In this document: positions 1-9,055 of the stretch, one piece after another | Layout: the number at the start of each line of letters is the position of its first letter | Position numbering within the stretch: the stretch's first letter is position 1 | Assembly: GCF_042660705.1 (NCBI RefSeq) | Contig: NZ_JBHSUQ010000001.1 | DNA from: Undibacterium_A arcticum | Lineage (GTDB): Bacteria; Pseudomonadota; Gammaproteobacteria; Burkholderiales; Burkholderiaceae_D | Direction: 5' to 3' (one strand) | DNA: 64,000 nt | Made by a program: the position numbers and the translations under genes | The notes under the pieces: generated by a model | Databases searched by the model: none | The model's input: the letters and a program-made list of their open reading frames with translations, nothing else | Told to the model about the DNA's origin: nothing

Positions 1-1533
1 GGCACGGAAGGGAACGAATGGACGGCGCACAAGGCAGCGCTCGAGGCGCGCCAGGCATTTACCGATTTTGAATACAAATTTCGTTGCGATAACGGTAATA
101 TTGCATGGCGGTGCATCAACGGCGAACCATTGTTCGACAGCGATGGAGCCTTCACAGGTTACCGCGGCACGGGCAAAGATATCACCCGGCGCAAGCAGGC
201 AGAAGAACGCATCCATCATATGGCGCTGCATGACGCGCTGACTGGACTGCCGAACCGGACCTTGCTGCTCGACCGCCTCGACCAGGCGATTGGTTATGCC
301 GGGCGTCACGGGCATGCAGTGTGGGTCCTGTTCGTTGACCTCGATCGCTTCAAATTTGTGAATGACAGTCTGGGCCACAAGGGCGGGGACCAGGTGATCA
401 AGGCGATTGCTGACCGGCTGCAATCTACGACGCGGGAAATGGATACGGTGGTCCGTCTTGGCGGTGACGAATTCGTATTGGTCCTGCCCCAGCGTGCGGA
501 TGAGACCATGGCCACGGACGCCATCAATCGCATGATGGAAGCGGTTGCACAACCCATCGTGCTAGAGACTCACCAATTCTTCCTGGGCTGCAGTATTGGT
601 GTTGCCGTGTATCCGGCGGATGGAACGACGTCGGAAGCATTGTTGGAACACGCCGATACCGCGATGTATCGTGCCAAGGAAATGGGCGGCAACAACTTCC
701 AATTCTATACCGCCGCGATGAATGCACGCTTGCTGGAGCGACTCAGCATCGAGAAGGATTTGCGCAATGCGATCGAACGCGAGGAGTTCGTCTTGCATTA
801 CCAGCCGCAGGTCGATATCCGCACAGGTCGTATTGTCGGAATGGAAGCCCTGATTCGATGGCAGCATCCGACCCTCGGCATGGTGCTGCCGCACCGGTTC
901 ATTGGTCTTGCCGAAGAAACAGGCTTGATCGGAGTGATCGGTGCTTGGGTGTTGCACACGGCCTGCGCGCAGACAAAATCATGGGAACGCGCCGGGTACG
1001 GGCAATTACGCGTCGCCGTTAACCTATCTGCTCGTCAGTTCACACAAAAAGATCTCGTGCAGTCCATTGCCAATATCCTGGCGGAGACGGGACTTGCCCC
1101 CCACTTTCTGGAGCTGGAGCTGACGGAGAGTCTGTTGATGAACGATGTCGAGGCGGCGATTGAAATCCTGCAAGGGCTCAGAGCCTTGCACGTGCAAATG
1201 TCCATTGACGATTTCGGTACCGGTTATTCGAGTCTGGCGTATTTAAGGCGCTTTCCGATCGACGTGCTCAAGATCGATCGGTCTTTCGTGCGTGACATGA
1301 CGTTGGATTCCGATGATGCGGTGATTGTGAAATCGGTCATTTCACTGGCACATAACCTGAAGCTACGCGTGGTCGCCGAAGGCGTCGAGACGCAAGAACA
1401 ATTGATGCATTTGCGCATTCTCGAGTGCGACGTAATGCAGGGTTATTTCTTCAGTAACCCAGTGCCAGCCGAGACGTTCGGGCAGATACTCCGAGAGGGA
1501 AAGTGCCTGGCGATGGAGGCTGGCGGTTCCTGA
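1..1533 (+). CDS. PAS-GGDEF-EAL cyclic-di-GMP signalling protein (5' partial)
   Basis: The reading frame is open from the first base, so the start lies outside the window; a TTG at 130 is only an internal codon. The first ~50 residues read as the end of a PAS/PAC sensor domain (YRGTGKDITRRK). A diguanylate cyclase domain follows with an intact RLGGDEF active site and an RxxD inhibitory site (REMD) five residues before it. A phosphodiesterase domain follows with EAL in GMEALIRWQHP, the ELTES helix, DDFGTGYSSL and KIDRSFV. All catalytic signatures of both domains are present, so it may make or degrade c-di-GMP; which activity dominates cannot be told from sequence. The signal sensed by the PAS part is unknown because the N-terminus is missing. 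It appears monocistronic. Confidence 0.93.
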   Translation, partial: GTEGNEWTAHKAALEARQAFTDFEYKFRCDNGNIAWRCINGEPLFDSDGAFTGYRGTGKDITRRKQAEERIHHMALHDALTGLPNRTLLLDRLDQAIGYAGRHGHAVWVLFVDLDRFKFVNDSLGHKGGDQVIKAIADRLQSTTREMDTVVRLGGDEFVLVLPQRADETMATDAINRMMEAVAQPIVLETHQFFLGCSIGVAVYPADGTTSEALLEHADTAMYRAKEMGGNNFQFYTAAMNARLLERLSIEKDLRNAIEREEFVLHYQPQVDIRTGRIVGMEALIRWQHPTLGMVLPHRFIGLAEETGLIGVIGAWVLHTACAQTKSWERAGYGQLRVAVNLSARQFTQKDLVQSIANILAETGLAPHFLELELTESLLMNDVEAAIEILQGLRALHVQMSIDDFGTGYSSLAYLRRFPIDVLKIDRSFVRDMTLDSDDAVIVKSVISLAHNLKLRVVAEGVETQEQLMHLRILECDVMQGYFFSNPVPAETFGQILREGKCLAMEAGGS

Positions 1534-1688
1534 CGCAGGACCTCCTGGCAATAAGATGGTCGGGTGGGTTTTGATTGAGTCTGATGCCTAATTGGTATCG
1601 GTGCATTCTTTGCGCACACGCCCGGCTATCAGCCTAAACGAGACAAGCAAATATTTGGGAGCACATTTTTTTGAGGGGGGAAGTTAAA

Positions 1689-1708
1689 ATACTTGATCAA
1701 TCAAGTAT
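1689..1708. promoter_or_regulatory. Perfect 9-bp inverted repeat, operator-like
   Basis: ATACTTGAT and ATCAAGTAT face each other across two bases. The 20-bp size and symmetry fit a dimeric repressor site such as those of TetR-type proteins. It sits ahead of the unknown gene at 1831 and overlaps a possible TTG start at 1693. No regulator gene is adjacent, so the binding protein is unknown. Confidence 0.4.
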
Positions 1709-1830
1709 CGATGCGGGTTTCAAGATATGATTCGACTTCCCGTCCCGTTGATAATGCCTCCCGCGTGGAGGCTATTTTGTTTGTGGTATTCAAATTGCCG
1801 TTTCCCCCCCACCCCTTCGATGTGACCGAC

Positions 1831-2340
1831 ATGCCCATTCCATTGTCTGATATGTCCGATGATCCTGCGCCAGGCAGTGATTCCAACACCCAAGAGCCAC
1901 GACTGTGGCGCGACGACGGGTGGACCGCGCGCGTCATCAAGAACGAGGACGACGAGGGCTGGGCGGTGGCGATGATCATGGACGGTGAACCCGAGCCCGC
2001 CTTGGTCGGCCCCTGGACCATGGGTCGCGACAAGAAGAATCCGAAGCCGCTTGACTCAGCCGCGTTCCGCACCTTGGTCAAGACCGCCTCGGAATTCTTG
2101 CGCAGGCACGAGCAACAGTTGCATGCGATGCTGCACAAGAACATCACGGTGACCGCCGGATCCGCGCAGATAGGCGTCACTCTCGACATCATTCCCGATG
2201 AGGACCATCCGTATGCGCTGCTGAGCGCTCACGATGAGGCCGGCGACCAGCTCGCGCAAGTGCGCGTGGCGCCGATCTTCAAGTTGAACGCGGCCAGCGC
2301 CGAGGCATGGATCGAAGACGGCTTCCGGAAGCCCGGCTGA
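1831..2340 (+). CDS. Hypothetical protein, 169 aa
   Basis: I do not recognise a family. The protein is soluble, acidic near the N-terminus (DMSDDPAPGSD), with a WTARVIKNEDDEGWAVAM stretch and a C-terminal half of alternating hydrophobic residues suggesting an alpha/beta fold. There is no signal peptide or membrane segment. Start choice is uncertain. The frame is open back to a TTG at 1693 preceded by a G-rich stretch (1672-1680), but residues 1-46 of that form look non-coding (low complexity, proline-rich). I prefer ATG 1831; ATG 1852 is also possible. It stands alone between the c-di-GMP protein and the leftward LysR gene. Confidence 0.55.
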   Translation: MPIPLSDMSDDPAPGSDSNTQEPRLWRDDGWTARVIKNEDDEGWAVAMIMDGEPEPALVGPWTMGRDKKNPKPLDSAAFRTLVKTASEFLRRHEQQLHAMLHKNITVTAGSAQIGVTLDIIPDEDHPYALLSAHDEAGDQLAQVRVAPIFKLNAASAEAWIEDGFRKPG

Positions 2341-2575
2341 CTGGCGCCGCGATTGATTTCGTGTGTCCTGCTGCTTTCACAAGGCGTTCTCGCTCACGCT
2401 AGCGCTGCTCCGAAAACCCCCGGACAGGGCAGAGGCGCCACTCGCACAACGGGCGGCTCACATTTATGCCACATACCTAACGTTCAGTCCAATCGACGTG
2501 AAAAAAACGTGGGTCACGCGCACCCAATGTTTAACAGTCGTAGCGCAGTACGACGTCACGCCCGATTCGGATACT

Positions 2576-3455
2576 TTAAGGTCGTCCCGATAGGCGCGCA
2601 ATCCAATCGCGAAATAGCACGACTTTCTGCAAGTTCGCCACACAGTCCGGATAAACCAGATAGTAGCTTTGTCCGGTAGACAGCATCTTGTCGAACGGTA
2701 TGACCAGCCGCTTCATCTCAATATCTTCACGCACCAGCGCGCAATCGCCGATGGCGACACCGAAGCCGTGGGCGGCAGCGTTCATTGCCGAATCGAGCGT
2801 TTCGAAATTCTGGCCGCTATCCGGATTGACGCCAGTCACCTCCGCAAATTTCAGCCACATTTGCCAATCGCGATGGTCGCGCGTCGGGTGCAGCAGCGTG
2901 TGGTGCACCAGATCTTCAGGCGTATCGAGCGGCTTCTCCCCTTGGAGGATTTCGGGTGCGCAAACCGGTGTCAGTTGTTCTTCAAACAGCAGCATTGAAT
3001 GAATGTCGTCACCGGTGGGTGCCATATACGATCGCTGCATCGAATGCATCATGCCGAAAATCGACATTGTGTTGGGTCGTCGTCGTCAACTGGATCTGGA
3101 TGTCGGCATGCTCCGCCTGAAACAACATAATCTTCGGCAAGATCCAGCGCATCGCACAAGTAGGCACCTTGAGCGCCAAGTCATTGCGCTGCCGCGTCAA
3201 CCGGGTCGAGATTTCTTCGATGCGTGAAAAACTCTCGCGCACAACCGGCAGCAGGATTTCACCCTCGACCGTTAACGCCAGTCCTTTCGGAAACCGGGTG
3301 AAAAGCTGAAAGCCGTAGTGCTCCTCCAACGCGAGGATCTGCCGGCTCACCGCGCCTTGTGTCAGGCACAAATGCTCCGCCGCCCGCGTGAAGCTGCGAT
3401 GACGCGCCACGATTAAAAATACCTGTAGCGCGTTCAGTGGAGGCATGCGTTGCAT
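2576..3455 (-). CDS. LysR-family transcriptional regulator, GcvA-like (one frameshift)
   Basis: The N-terminal piece (3009-3455) has the LysR helix-turn-helix: LNALQVFLIVARHRSFTRAA and LTQGAVSRQILALEE. The C-terminal piece (2576-3067) continues the effector-binding domain in another frame (LLFEEQLTPVCAPE, GFGVAIGDCALV). The two overlap in a region reading AIVYGT in one frame and GDDIHSMLLFEE in the next. Removing one base from the GGG run at 3017-3019 joins them into a protein of about 290 aa, the normal LysR length. The gene is divergent from the porin at 3877. GcvA-like regulators often control amino acid genes, but the target here is not shown. The break could be a sequencing error or a real mutation. 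Confidence 0.82.
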
Positions 3456-3876
3456 GGATGAGCCTTGAGAGTTAGGTATTAGTAAAAATCATGCCGACCA
3501 TGGCAACAATTTGATTGCAAAGAATCCATCTGCCGTCAAAAATACTAGCACAAAATGGCCATCTCGCACCATGTCGCGGATTTCATGAAAGGCATCGACT
3601 CACTAGTTTCTTCATGAAGTAAGGGCGTGGTGGGTGTCGAATCGGCTCGGACGATGTCCGAAAAAATTGTTTTCTGACATGCCTTCCAATCGATGTCGGG
3701 AGATTTTTCATGCCCGTTTCAAGTCTCAGTTCCACGCTTCCAGTTTGTCCATCCCATGCAAAAACCTCATGTTCCCCATGAGAATCTATAGGTTGTGGCG
3801 GTTGGCTTGAGCCTTGAGAATTGGCCGTGCGAAATTGATTCAATTCGCCGATCAACTAAAAAGGGAGACACACACA

Positions 3877-4836
3877 ATGACAAAAAATTTACTGGCACTC
3901 GCAATTTTCGGTGCGTTCGCAGGCGCGGCGCAAGCGCAATCGAACGTCGCGGTCTATGGCGCAATGGATATCGGCTTGATCAAAGCCACTGGCGAAACCT
4001 TGGCGATTGGCCGTGGCGACAACAATAAACTAGGCTTTAAGGGAACGGAAGACCTGGGCAATGGTTTGAGCGCCAACTTCCGTATCGAAATGCGTTTTGA
4101 ACCGGATACCGGCACCACAGAGTCCGGCGGGCGTCGTCCGCTGTTCCAGGGTCGCAGCGTGGTGGGTCTGTCGGGCCCGTTCGGTTCGATCAAGCTGGGG
4201 CGTGACCTGACCGCTGTTCAAGATCCGATTGGGGATTTTGATCCGTTTGGCTTCCAGACAGTCGGCTCGCTCGATGCGATCCTCGGCAACTACAGTACCG
4301 ATCCGTCGTATGCGGGTTCTTCCGGTAACCGTCTTTCCAATGGCGTGTACTACAGCACGCCATCGATGGGCGGCTTTCAGGTCAATGCGACGTTGGCAAG
4401 CAAAGAAGGATTGAATGGCGGACCGCAACTCAATTCGAACCCCTATTCGTTATCCGCTACGTATGCCAATGGTCCACTGGCAACACTGGTCGGTGTCGAA
4501 CGCAGTACAGCGGAAGACAAATTCTGGACCGTGTCCGGTGCGTACCGTGTCGGCGTCGCCAACCTGATCGCGTCCTACTCCCGCCTGAATCGCGCTGTGG
4601 GCGTCAAGGACACCAACTGGCTGGTCGCAGCGGACATTGCTGTTGGTGTAGGCAGCGTCAAAGTCGGCTATGGCCAAGTCAAGCCGGAGAATGCTGGCGC
4701 CAATAAACAGGTGTCTCTCGGCTACTGGCACAATTTATCCAAGCGCACGATGCTCTACACCGATGCGACCAGGCGGAAACCTGCTGTTGGAGATTCCAGC
4801 AATGCATTTGATGTGGGTATTCATCACACGTTCTGA
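3877..4836 (+). CDS. Gram-negative general porin
   Basis: An outer-membrane porin of 319 aa, typical of the 16-strand betaproteobacterial Porin_4 (OmpC/Omp32-like) family. ATG 3877 is preceded by AAGGGAGA at good spacing. It is followed by a signal peptide ending AQAQSNVAVYG, the usual start of the mature beta-barrel. The FRIEMRFEPDTG strand, the LFQGRSVVGLSGPFGSIKLGR constriction region and the C-terminal phenylalanine (GIHHTF), which is recognised by the Bam machinery, are all present. The gene is intact. It lies between the divergent LysR gene and the convergent dehydrogenase and probably forms its own transcript. The 421 bases upstream (3456-3876) hold its promoter region and a short inverted repeat (TCGGAC/GTCCGA, 3647-3661), but nothing I can name. 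Confidence 0.92.
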   Translation: MTKNLLALAIFGAFAGAAQAQSNVAVYGAMDIGLIKATGETLAIGRGDNNKLGFKGTEDLGNGLSANFRIEMRFEPDTGTTESGGRRPLFQGRSVVGLSGPFGSIKLGRDLTAVQDPIGDFDPFGFQTVGSLDAILGNYSTDPSYAGSSGNRLSNGVYYSTPSMGGFQVNATLASKEGLNGGPQLNSNPYSLSATYANGPLATLVGVERSTAEDKFWTVSGAYRVGVANLIASYSRLNRAVGVKDTNWLVAADIAVGVGSVKVGYGQVKPENAGANKQVSLGYWHNLSKRTMLYTDATRRKPAVGDSSNAFDVGIHHTF

Positions 4837-4855
4837 CCCTGCTACGGCATAAAAA

Positions 4856-4884
4856 CTCCCTTTCCCGTCTGCGGGTGAGGGGAG
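4856..4884. terminator. Possible hairpin between convergent genes
   Basis: CTCCCTTTCCCG and CGGGTGAGGGGAG can fold with a TCTG loop just after the porin stop. There is no T-tract, so an intrinsic terminator is only suggested. Confidence 0.3.
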
Positions 4885-4974
4885 CCAGGCGCATGCGAAA
4901 AAAAACGTGACATCGCTTGACGCCAGAATCAGCACCGCTGGCCTGCCTTGCCTCAGCGTGCTGCGTAATCCGAG

Positions 4975-5753
4975 TTAAAACGTCCCTGGATATTCACCGC
5001 CATCAAGCAAAACGTTACGCCCGGTCATATACCCCGCATGCGTGCTGCACAGGAATGCACAGACTGCGCCAAATTCCGCCGTCGTACCGAAACGCTGTGC
5101 CGGGATGTGCCGCCGGCAGGCGTCGATTTCCTCATCCAGAGTTCTGCCTGCGGCCTGTGCCGAAAAATTCAGCATCGCCTGCATGCGATCCGTATAAAAC
5201 TGTCCCGGCAAAAGATTATTAATCGTCACGTTGTGCAGTGCCGTGGTACGCGCCAGACCGGTGACGAAACCGGTCAAGCCGGCGCGCGCGCCATTCGACA
5301 AGCCGAGGATATCGATCGGCGCCTTTACCGCACTGGAGGTGATGTTGATGATGCGGCCGAAGCGGCGTGCCATCATGCCGTCGACGGTCGCCTTGATCAA
5401 TTCGATCGGCGTCAGCATGTTCGCGTCCAGCGCGGCCATCCACTGTTCACGATCCCAGTCGCGAAAATCGCCGGCGGGCGGACCGCCTGCATTGGTCACC
5501 AGGATGTCCGGCTGCGGGCACGCTGCCAGCGCCAGTGCGCGGCCCTCGGCTGTCGTGATGTCGCATGCGACGGTGTTTACCACCATATTGCTCGCGCTAT
5601 GAATGTCTTCTGCGGTTTGCTCCAGCACCGTTCTGGTGCGCGCCACCAGCGTGACATGTACCCCTCGGCCGCTAATGCTGCGGCGCAACCACGCCCTAAT
5701 CCTTTGCTGGCCCCGCATACCAGCGCATGTTTGCCGCGAATGCCCAAATCCAT
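4975..5753 (-). CDS. SDR-family oxidoreductase, atypical catalytic site (one frameshift)
   Basis: Rossmann-fold dehydrogenase/reductase of about 259 aa. The true start is the ATG at 5753 (reverse strand), preceded by AAAGGAGA. The first 30 residues (MDLGIRGKHALVCGASKGLG) hold the nucleotide-binding GASKGLG motif. The frame changes at the CCCC run 5661-5664; one more base restores AAEGVHVTLVAR. NAGG and the ITSSA serine are present. Where classical SDRs have YxxxK this protein has LSNGARAG, so the catalytic Tyr/Lys pair is replaced by polar residues and Arg. This is a recognised subgroup of FabG-like proteins, so the substrate should not be guessed. It is convergent with the porin and just upstream of a rightward ABC importer. 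Confidence 0.82.
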
Positions 5754-6011
5754 AAGATCTCCTTTGCGTTAGTTAGGATCATAGTTTCGTGCACTGATAA
5801 ATGGCATGACATTTTCACATGGCGGGCATGAGATCTTTTCGATTGCCGCTGTGCTGCTTGACTTGCACTATGCAGACAACCAAACCGTTTTTCCGTAAAG
5901 GCGATGCGTTCTGGGATGCGCGGTTTGGCGCTAAAGCATCATGAAGAAAAAGCCCGTCGCCATACCGCGCAATTCGTACCCCCGTTAATACAATCCATTG
6001 AGGAGATAGCT

Positions 6012-7107
6012 ATGAACGAACATGATGTCAGCAGGAGACGATTCATCAAGACGATAGGTGCAGCATCGGTGGCAGCCGCCACGCTTTCCGCACCGTTCGT
6101 GCATGCGGCCGATTCCAAGTTCAAGGGCAAGACATTGCGTCTGCTGACCTGGTCCGACGACACTGGCCTGGCGGCGTTACGCAATATCGCCGCCACGTTC
6201 GAAGCGAAGACCGGCGCCAAGGTGATCGCCGACCGCACCGGCAGCACCTCGGAAATGGTGGCCAAGCTGAAGGCTGCTGGCAGCAAGCCGCAATACGACG
6301 TGATCACGCTGGCTGGCGTCGGCGCAGTGGGACTGGCCAAAGCCGGCCTGTTGGAGAAGCCCGATTTCAATCGGATTCCGAATATCAAGGATGTGCCTGA
6401 AATACCGTACCGGTGCAGATGGTCATGGCATAGGATATTTGCTTTGGTGTAATAGTCTGATGTACAGCACGCGCACCATCAAGGAGGCGCCGGATAGCTA
6501 CGCCGCACTGTGGGACCCGAAATACGCTGGCCGTCTATTCCTGCCGCCCCCAGGCTGGACCGAGGCGATGGATCTGATCATTGTTGCCGCCAAGCTGGCC
6601 GGTGGTAATGAGCACAATATCGAGCCGGGCTTCAAGAAGCTGGCCGAATTGAAGAGCCGGGTCATGATGCTGGGAGAAAACCCGAACCAGGTCGCCGAAC
6701 TGTTCCGCACCGGCTCGCTCGATATCGGCGGCTTGTATGCACCGGCCTTCTTCCCCAAGCAACTGAAGAACCCTGCATACGGCATGGGCTCCACCTTCGG
6801 CATGAAGGAAGGCTTCTTTGCCGATCTGATGTTCTCCGTGATGCCGAAATCCCGTCCTGGCGATCCCGATCTGACTTACGCCTTCCTCAACCATACGCTC
6901 GACCCGGTGGTCCAGGGCAAGATGGCCGAAGACATTTTCAACGGCCCGGTCAATTCCAAGGCAGTGATTTCAACCGAAGCGCGCAAGAGCCCTTATATCC
7001 TGACGCCTGAGCTGATCGCGGAGAAGGGCATTATCCACGACAACGCTTTCCTTTCCACCGTCCAGGGCGACTGGTTGCGCCGCTACACTGAAATCTTCTC
7101 TTCGTAA
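6012..7107 (+). CDS. ABC transporter substrate-binding protein, PotD/PotF-like (one frameshift)
   Basis: A periplasmic binding protein of the spermidine/putrescine type. ATG 6012 follows AGGAGATAG. The N-terminus has a twin-arginine style signal (SRRRFIKTIGAASVAAATL) ending in HAADSK. The first part runs to about 6400 (LRLLTWSDDTGLAALRNIA, YDVITLAGVGAVGLAKAGLL). The rest continues in another frame (TGADGHGIGYLLWCNSLMYS ... LRRYTEIFSS). Removing one A from the AAA run at 6400-6402 joins them as DVPEYRTGADGHGIGYLL. It is the first gene of an importer operon with two permeases and an ATPase. The ligand could be a polyamine, a guanidino compound or another organic cation; the adjacent arginine pathway makes the latter attractive, but this is inference. 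Confidence 0.87.
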
Positions 7108-7202
7108 TGGTGTTGTGATCAACGTGCGTCTGCCGATTCCAGTGCAGACGCGCGCTGTCGGTCGTAATCAGTCGTGTTGTAACTTGTGATAAGAGAATCG
7201 AG

Positions 7203-8111
7203 ATGAACCCTAGTAACGTGCTGGCCAGTCGGGCCGGCGACGCTGCCGTGCGTCCCCCTAAAAAAATGCGCTCGCCCACTGCGCGCGCCTGGCTTCTGCT
7301 GCCGGCGATGCTGTTTCTATTCGTGCTGGTGGTGGCCAGCCTGCTGGTGCTGCGCATGAGCGTCGGCGTCAAGGGCGAGGAATGGACTGCCTTTAGTCTG
7401 GAGTCGTATGTGCGGCTGCTGGAGCCCTATTACATGAAATCCTTGCTGCTGACCATGCGCCTGGCGCTGGTCAGTTCAGTGATCGCGGTCGCGCTTGCGA
7501 TTCCGGTCGGGCTGGCGATGGCGCGGCTGAAGTCGCCGCTGATGCGCCAGCTGTTTCTGGCTGCGGTGTTGCTGCCTCTGCTGGTCAACCTGCTGCTGCA
7601 AAGCTATGGCTGGCTGGTGATTCTGGGGCCGGCCGGTTTGCTCAATAAAATGCTGCTATCGCTTGGTCTGATCGAGCGTCCGGTGATGCTGTTATATAAC
7701 CAGGCCGGCGTGTTGCTGGGGCTGGTACAGACCGCATTTCCGCTGGCGGTGCTGCCGATTGCCAGCTCGGTGCGGGGTGTCTCGCGCAGCTATGAAGAAG
7801 CCGCCGCGACCCTCGGTGCCAGCCGACTGCAAGTGCTGCGTCAGGTCGTGCTGCCGATGAGCATGCCCGGCATCATGACCGGTGCAACGTTGGTGTTTGC
7901 CTACAACGCCAGCAGTTTTGTGGTGCCGATGCTGCTGGGAGGACGCCGGGTGCCGATGCTGGCGGTCGTGGTGCATGACCAGATCGCGCCCTTGCTCAAC
8001 TGGCCGTCGGCATCCGCCGGCGGCGTGGTCCTGATACTGTCGACACTGGCAGTCATGGGCTTGTCCGAATATTTTACCGGCCGTAGCCGCCGTGCCCTGG
8101 AGGTTTCATGA
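7203..8111 (+). CDS. ABC transporter permease, PotB-like
   Basis: An inner-membrane permease of 302 aa with six predicted membrane segments after a ~25-residue cytosolic N-terminus. The EAA loop that contacts the ATPase is clear (EEAAATLGASRLQVLRQVVL, about residues 200-219). It belongs to the spermidine/putrescine permease family and pairs with the next gene, whose ATG overlaps its stop codon. The start ATG 7203 follows AGAGAATCGAG. The gene is intact. Confidence 0.9.
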   Translation: MNPSNVLASRAGDAAVRPPKKMRSPTARAWLLLPAMLFLFVLVVASLLVLRMSVGVKGEEWTAFSLESYVRLLEPYYMKSLLLTMRLALVSSVIAVALAIPVGLAMARLKSPLMRQLFLAAVLLPLLVNLLLQSYGWLVILGPAGLLNKMLLSLGLIERPVMLLYNQAGVLLGLVQTAFPLAVLPIASSVRGVSRSYEEAAATLGASRLQVLRQVVLPMSMPGIMTGATLVFAYNASSFVVPMLLGGRRVPMLAVVVHDQIAPLLNWPSASAGGVVLILSTLAVMGLSEYFTGRSRRALEVS

Positions 8112-9022
8112 TGACGCACTCAGCCGCAGCAATGTTGCCCGAGGCCGTAGCCTCACCGCGCCGGGCAGCGATGGCAAGTTTGAATCCATTCCGTTGTGCA
8201 CCTACCTTGCCGGGTGAGGGCGGGCGCTTCGTGACGATCCTGGCCAGCACGATTCTGTTGCTCATTGTGCTGCCGATTCTGACCTTGATTCTGATGTCGT
8301 TCAGTGCCGGCGAGACGCTCGATTTCCCTCCCGCCAGCTATAGCCTGCGGTGGTACCAGGCGGCCTGGAATACCTTTGTCTCGCCCGACAAGAGCGACGT
8401 GCTGTCCGTTGGTCAGGCGTTCACCACCAGCTTGCTGGTCGCCTTCCAGACCATGATCCTGGCCACACTGGCAGCAATCCCGGCGGCCTATGCGATCACG
8501 CGCTGCCGCTTTCGAGGCAGGGCGCTGGCGATCCAACTGGTGTCGCTGCCGCTGGTGTTTCCGATGGTGGTGCTGGGGTTGTCACTATTGCTGGTAATGG
8601 ATCATCTGCCATTCGATCTGGGCAGCTGGCGGCTGGTGATCGCGCACGTGATCCTGGCATTGCCTTTTGCGATCAAGAACTGCACTGCTGCGCTGACCGG
8701 GATCGGCAACGAAATCGAGGAGGCGGCACAGATGCTGGGCGCGCGTCCCTTGCGTGCGATCGTCGATGTGGTGGTGCCGCTGATGCGCTCTGGCATCCTG
8801 GCCGGGATGCTGCTGGCGTTCATCGTCTCGTTCAACGAGTTTACCGTCACCTTTTTCCTGTACACCATCGAAGTCATGACGGTGCCGATCTGGATGTTCA
8901 GCCGCACCGTGTCCTCGCTCGATCCGACCGTATTCTCGTTCGCGGTATTGACGGTGGTGATCGATTTTGTCTTGATCTGGGCGCTGGAAAAATTGGTAGG
9001 CGATGGCGGCGTGTCATTCTAA
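8108..9022 (+). CDS. ABC transporter permease, PotC-like
   Basis: The second inner-membrane permease of the polyamine-type importer, 304 aa, starting at the ATGA overlap with the upstream permease, which suggests translational coupling. Six membrane segments are visible. The EAA motif reads EEAAQMLGARPLRAIVDVVV. A SFNEFTVTFFLYT segment close to the C-terminal end is typical of PotC-type proteins, where it forms part of the substrate path. The gene is intact and is followed after 33 bases by the ATPase. Confidence 0.9.
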   Translation: MMTHSAAAMLPEAVASPRRAAMASLNPFRCAPTLPGEGGRFVTILASTILLLIVLPILTLILMSFSAGETLDFPPASYSLRWYQAAWNTFVSPDKSDVLSVGQAFTTSLLVAFQTMILATLAAIPAAYAITRCRFRGRALAIQLVSLPLVFPMVVLGLSLLLVMDHLPFDLGSWRLVIAHVILALPFAIKNCTAALTGIGNEIEEAAQMLGARPLRAIVDVVVPLMRSGILAGMLLAFIVSFNEFTVTFFLYTIEVMTVPIWMFSRTVSSLDPTVFSFAVLTVVIDFVLIWALEKLVGDGGVSF

Positions 9023-9055
9023 TTAACAAAATTCAACAGAAATTCGGAGACTAGT

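Noticed and set aside
8350..9054. 234-residue alternate-frame ORF inside the PotC-like permease
   Set aside because: Entirely within an intact permease gene with EAA motif; glycine/arginine-rich translation typical of a wrong frame.
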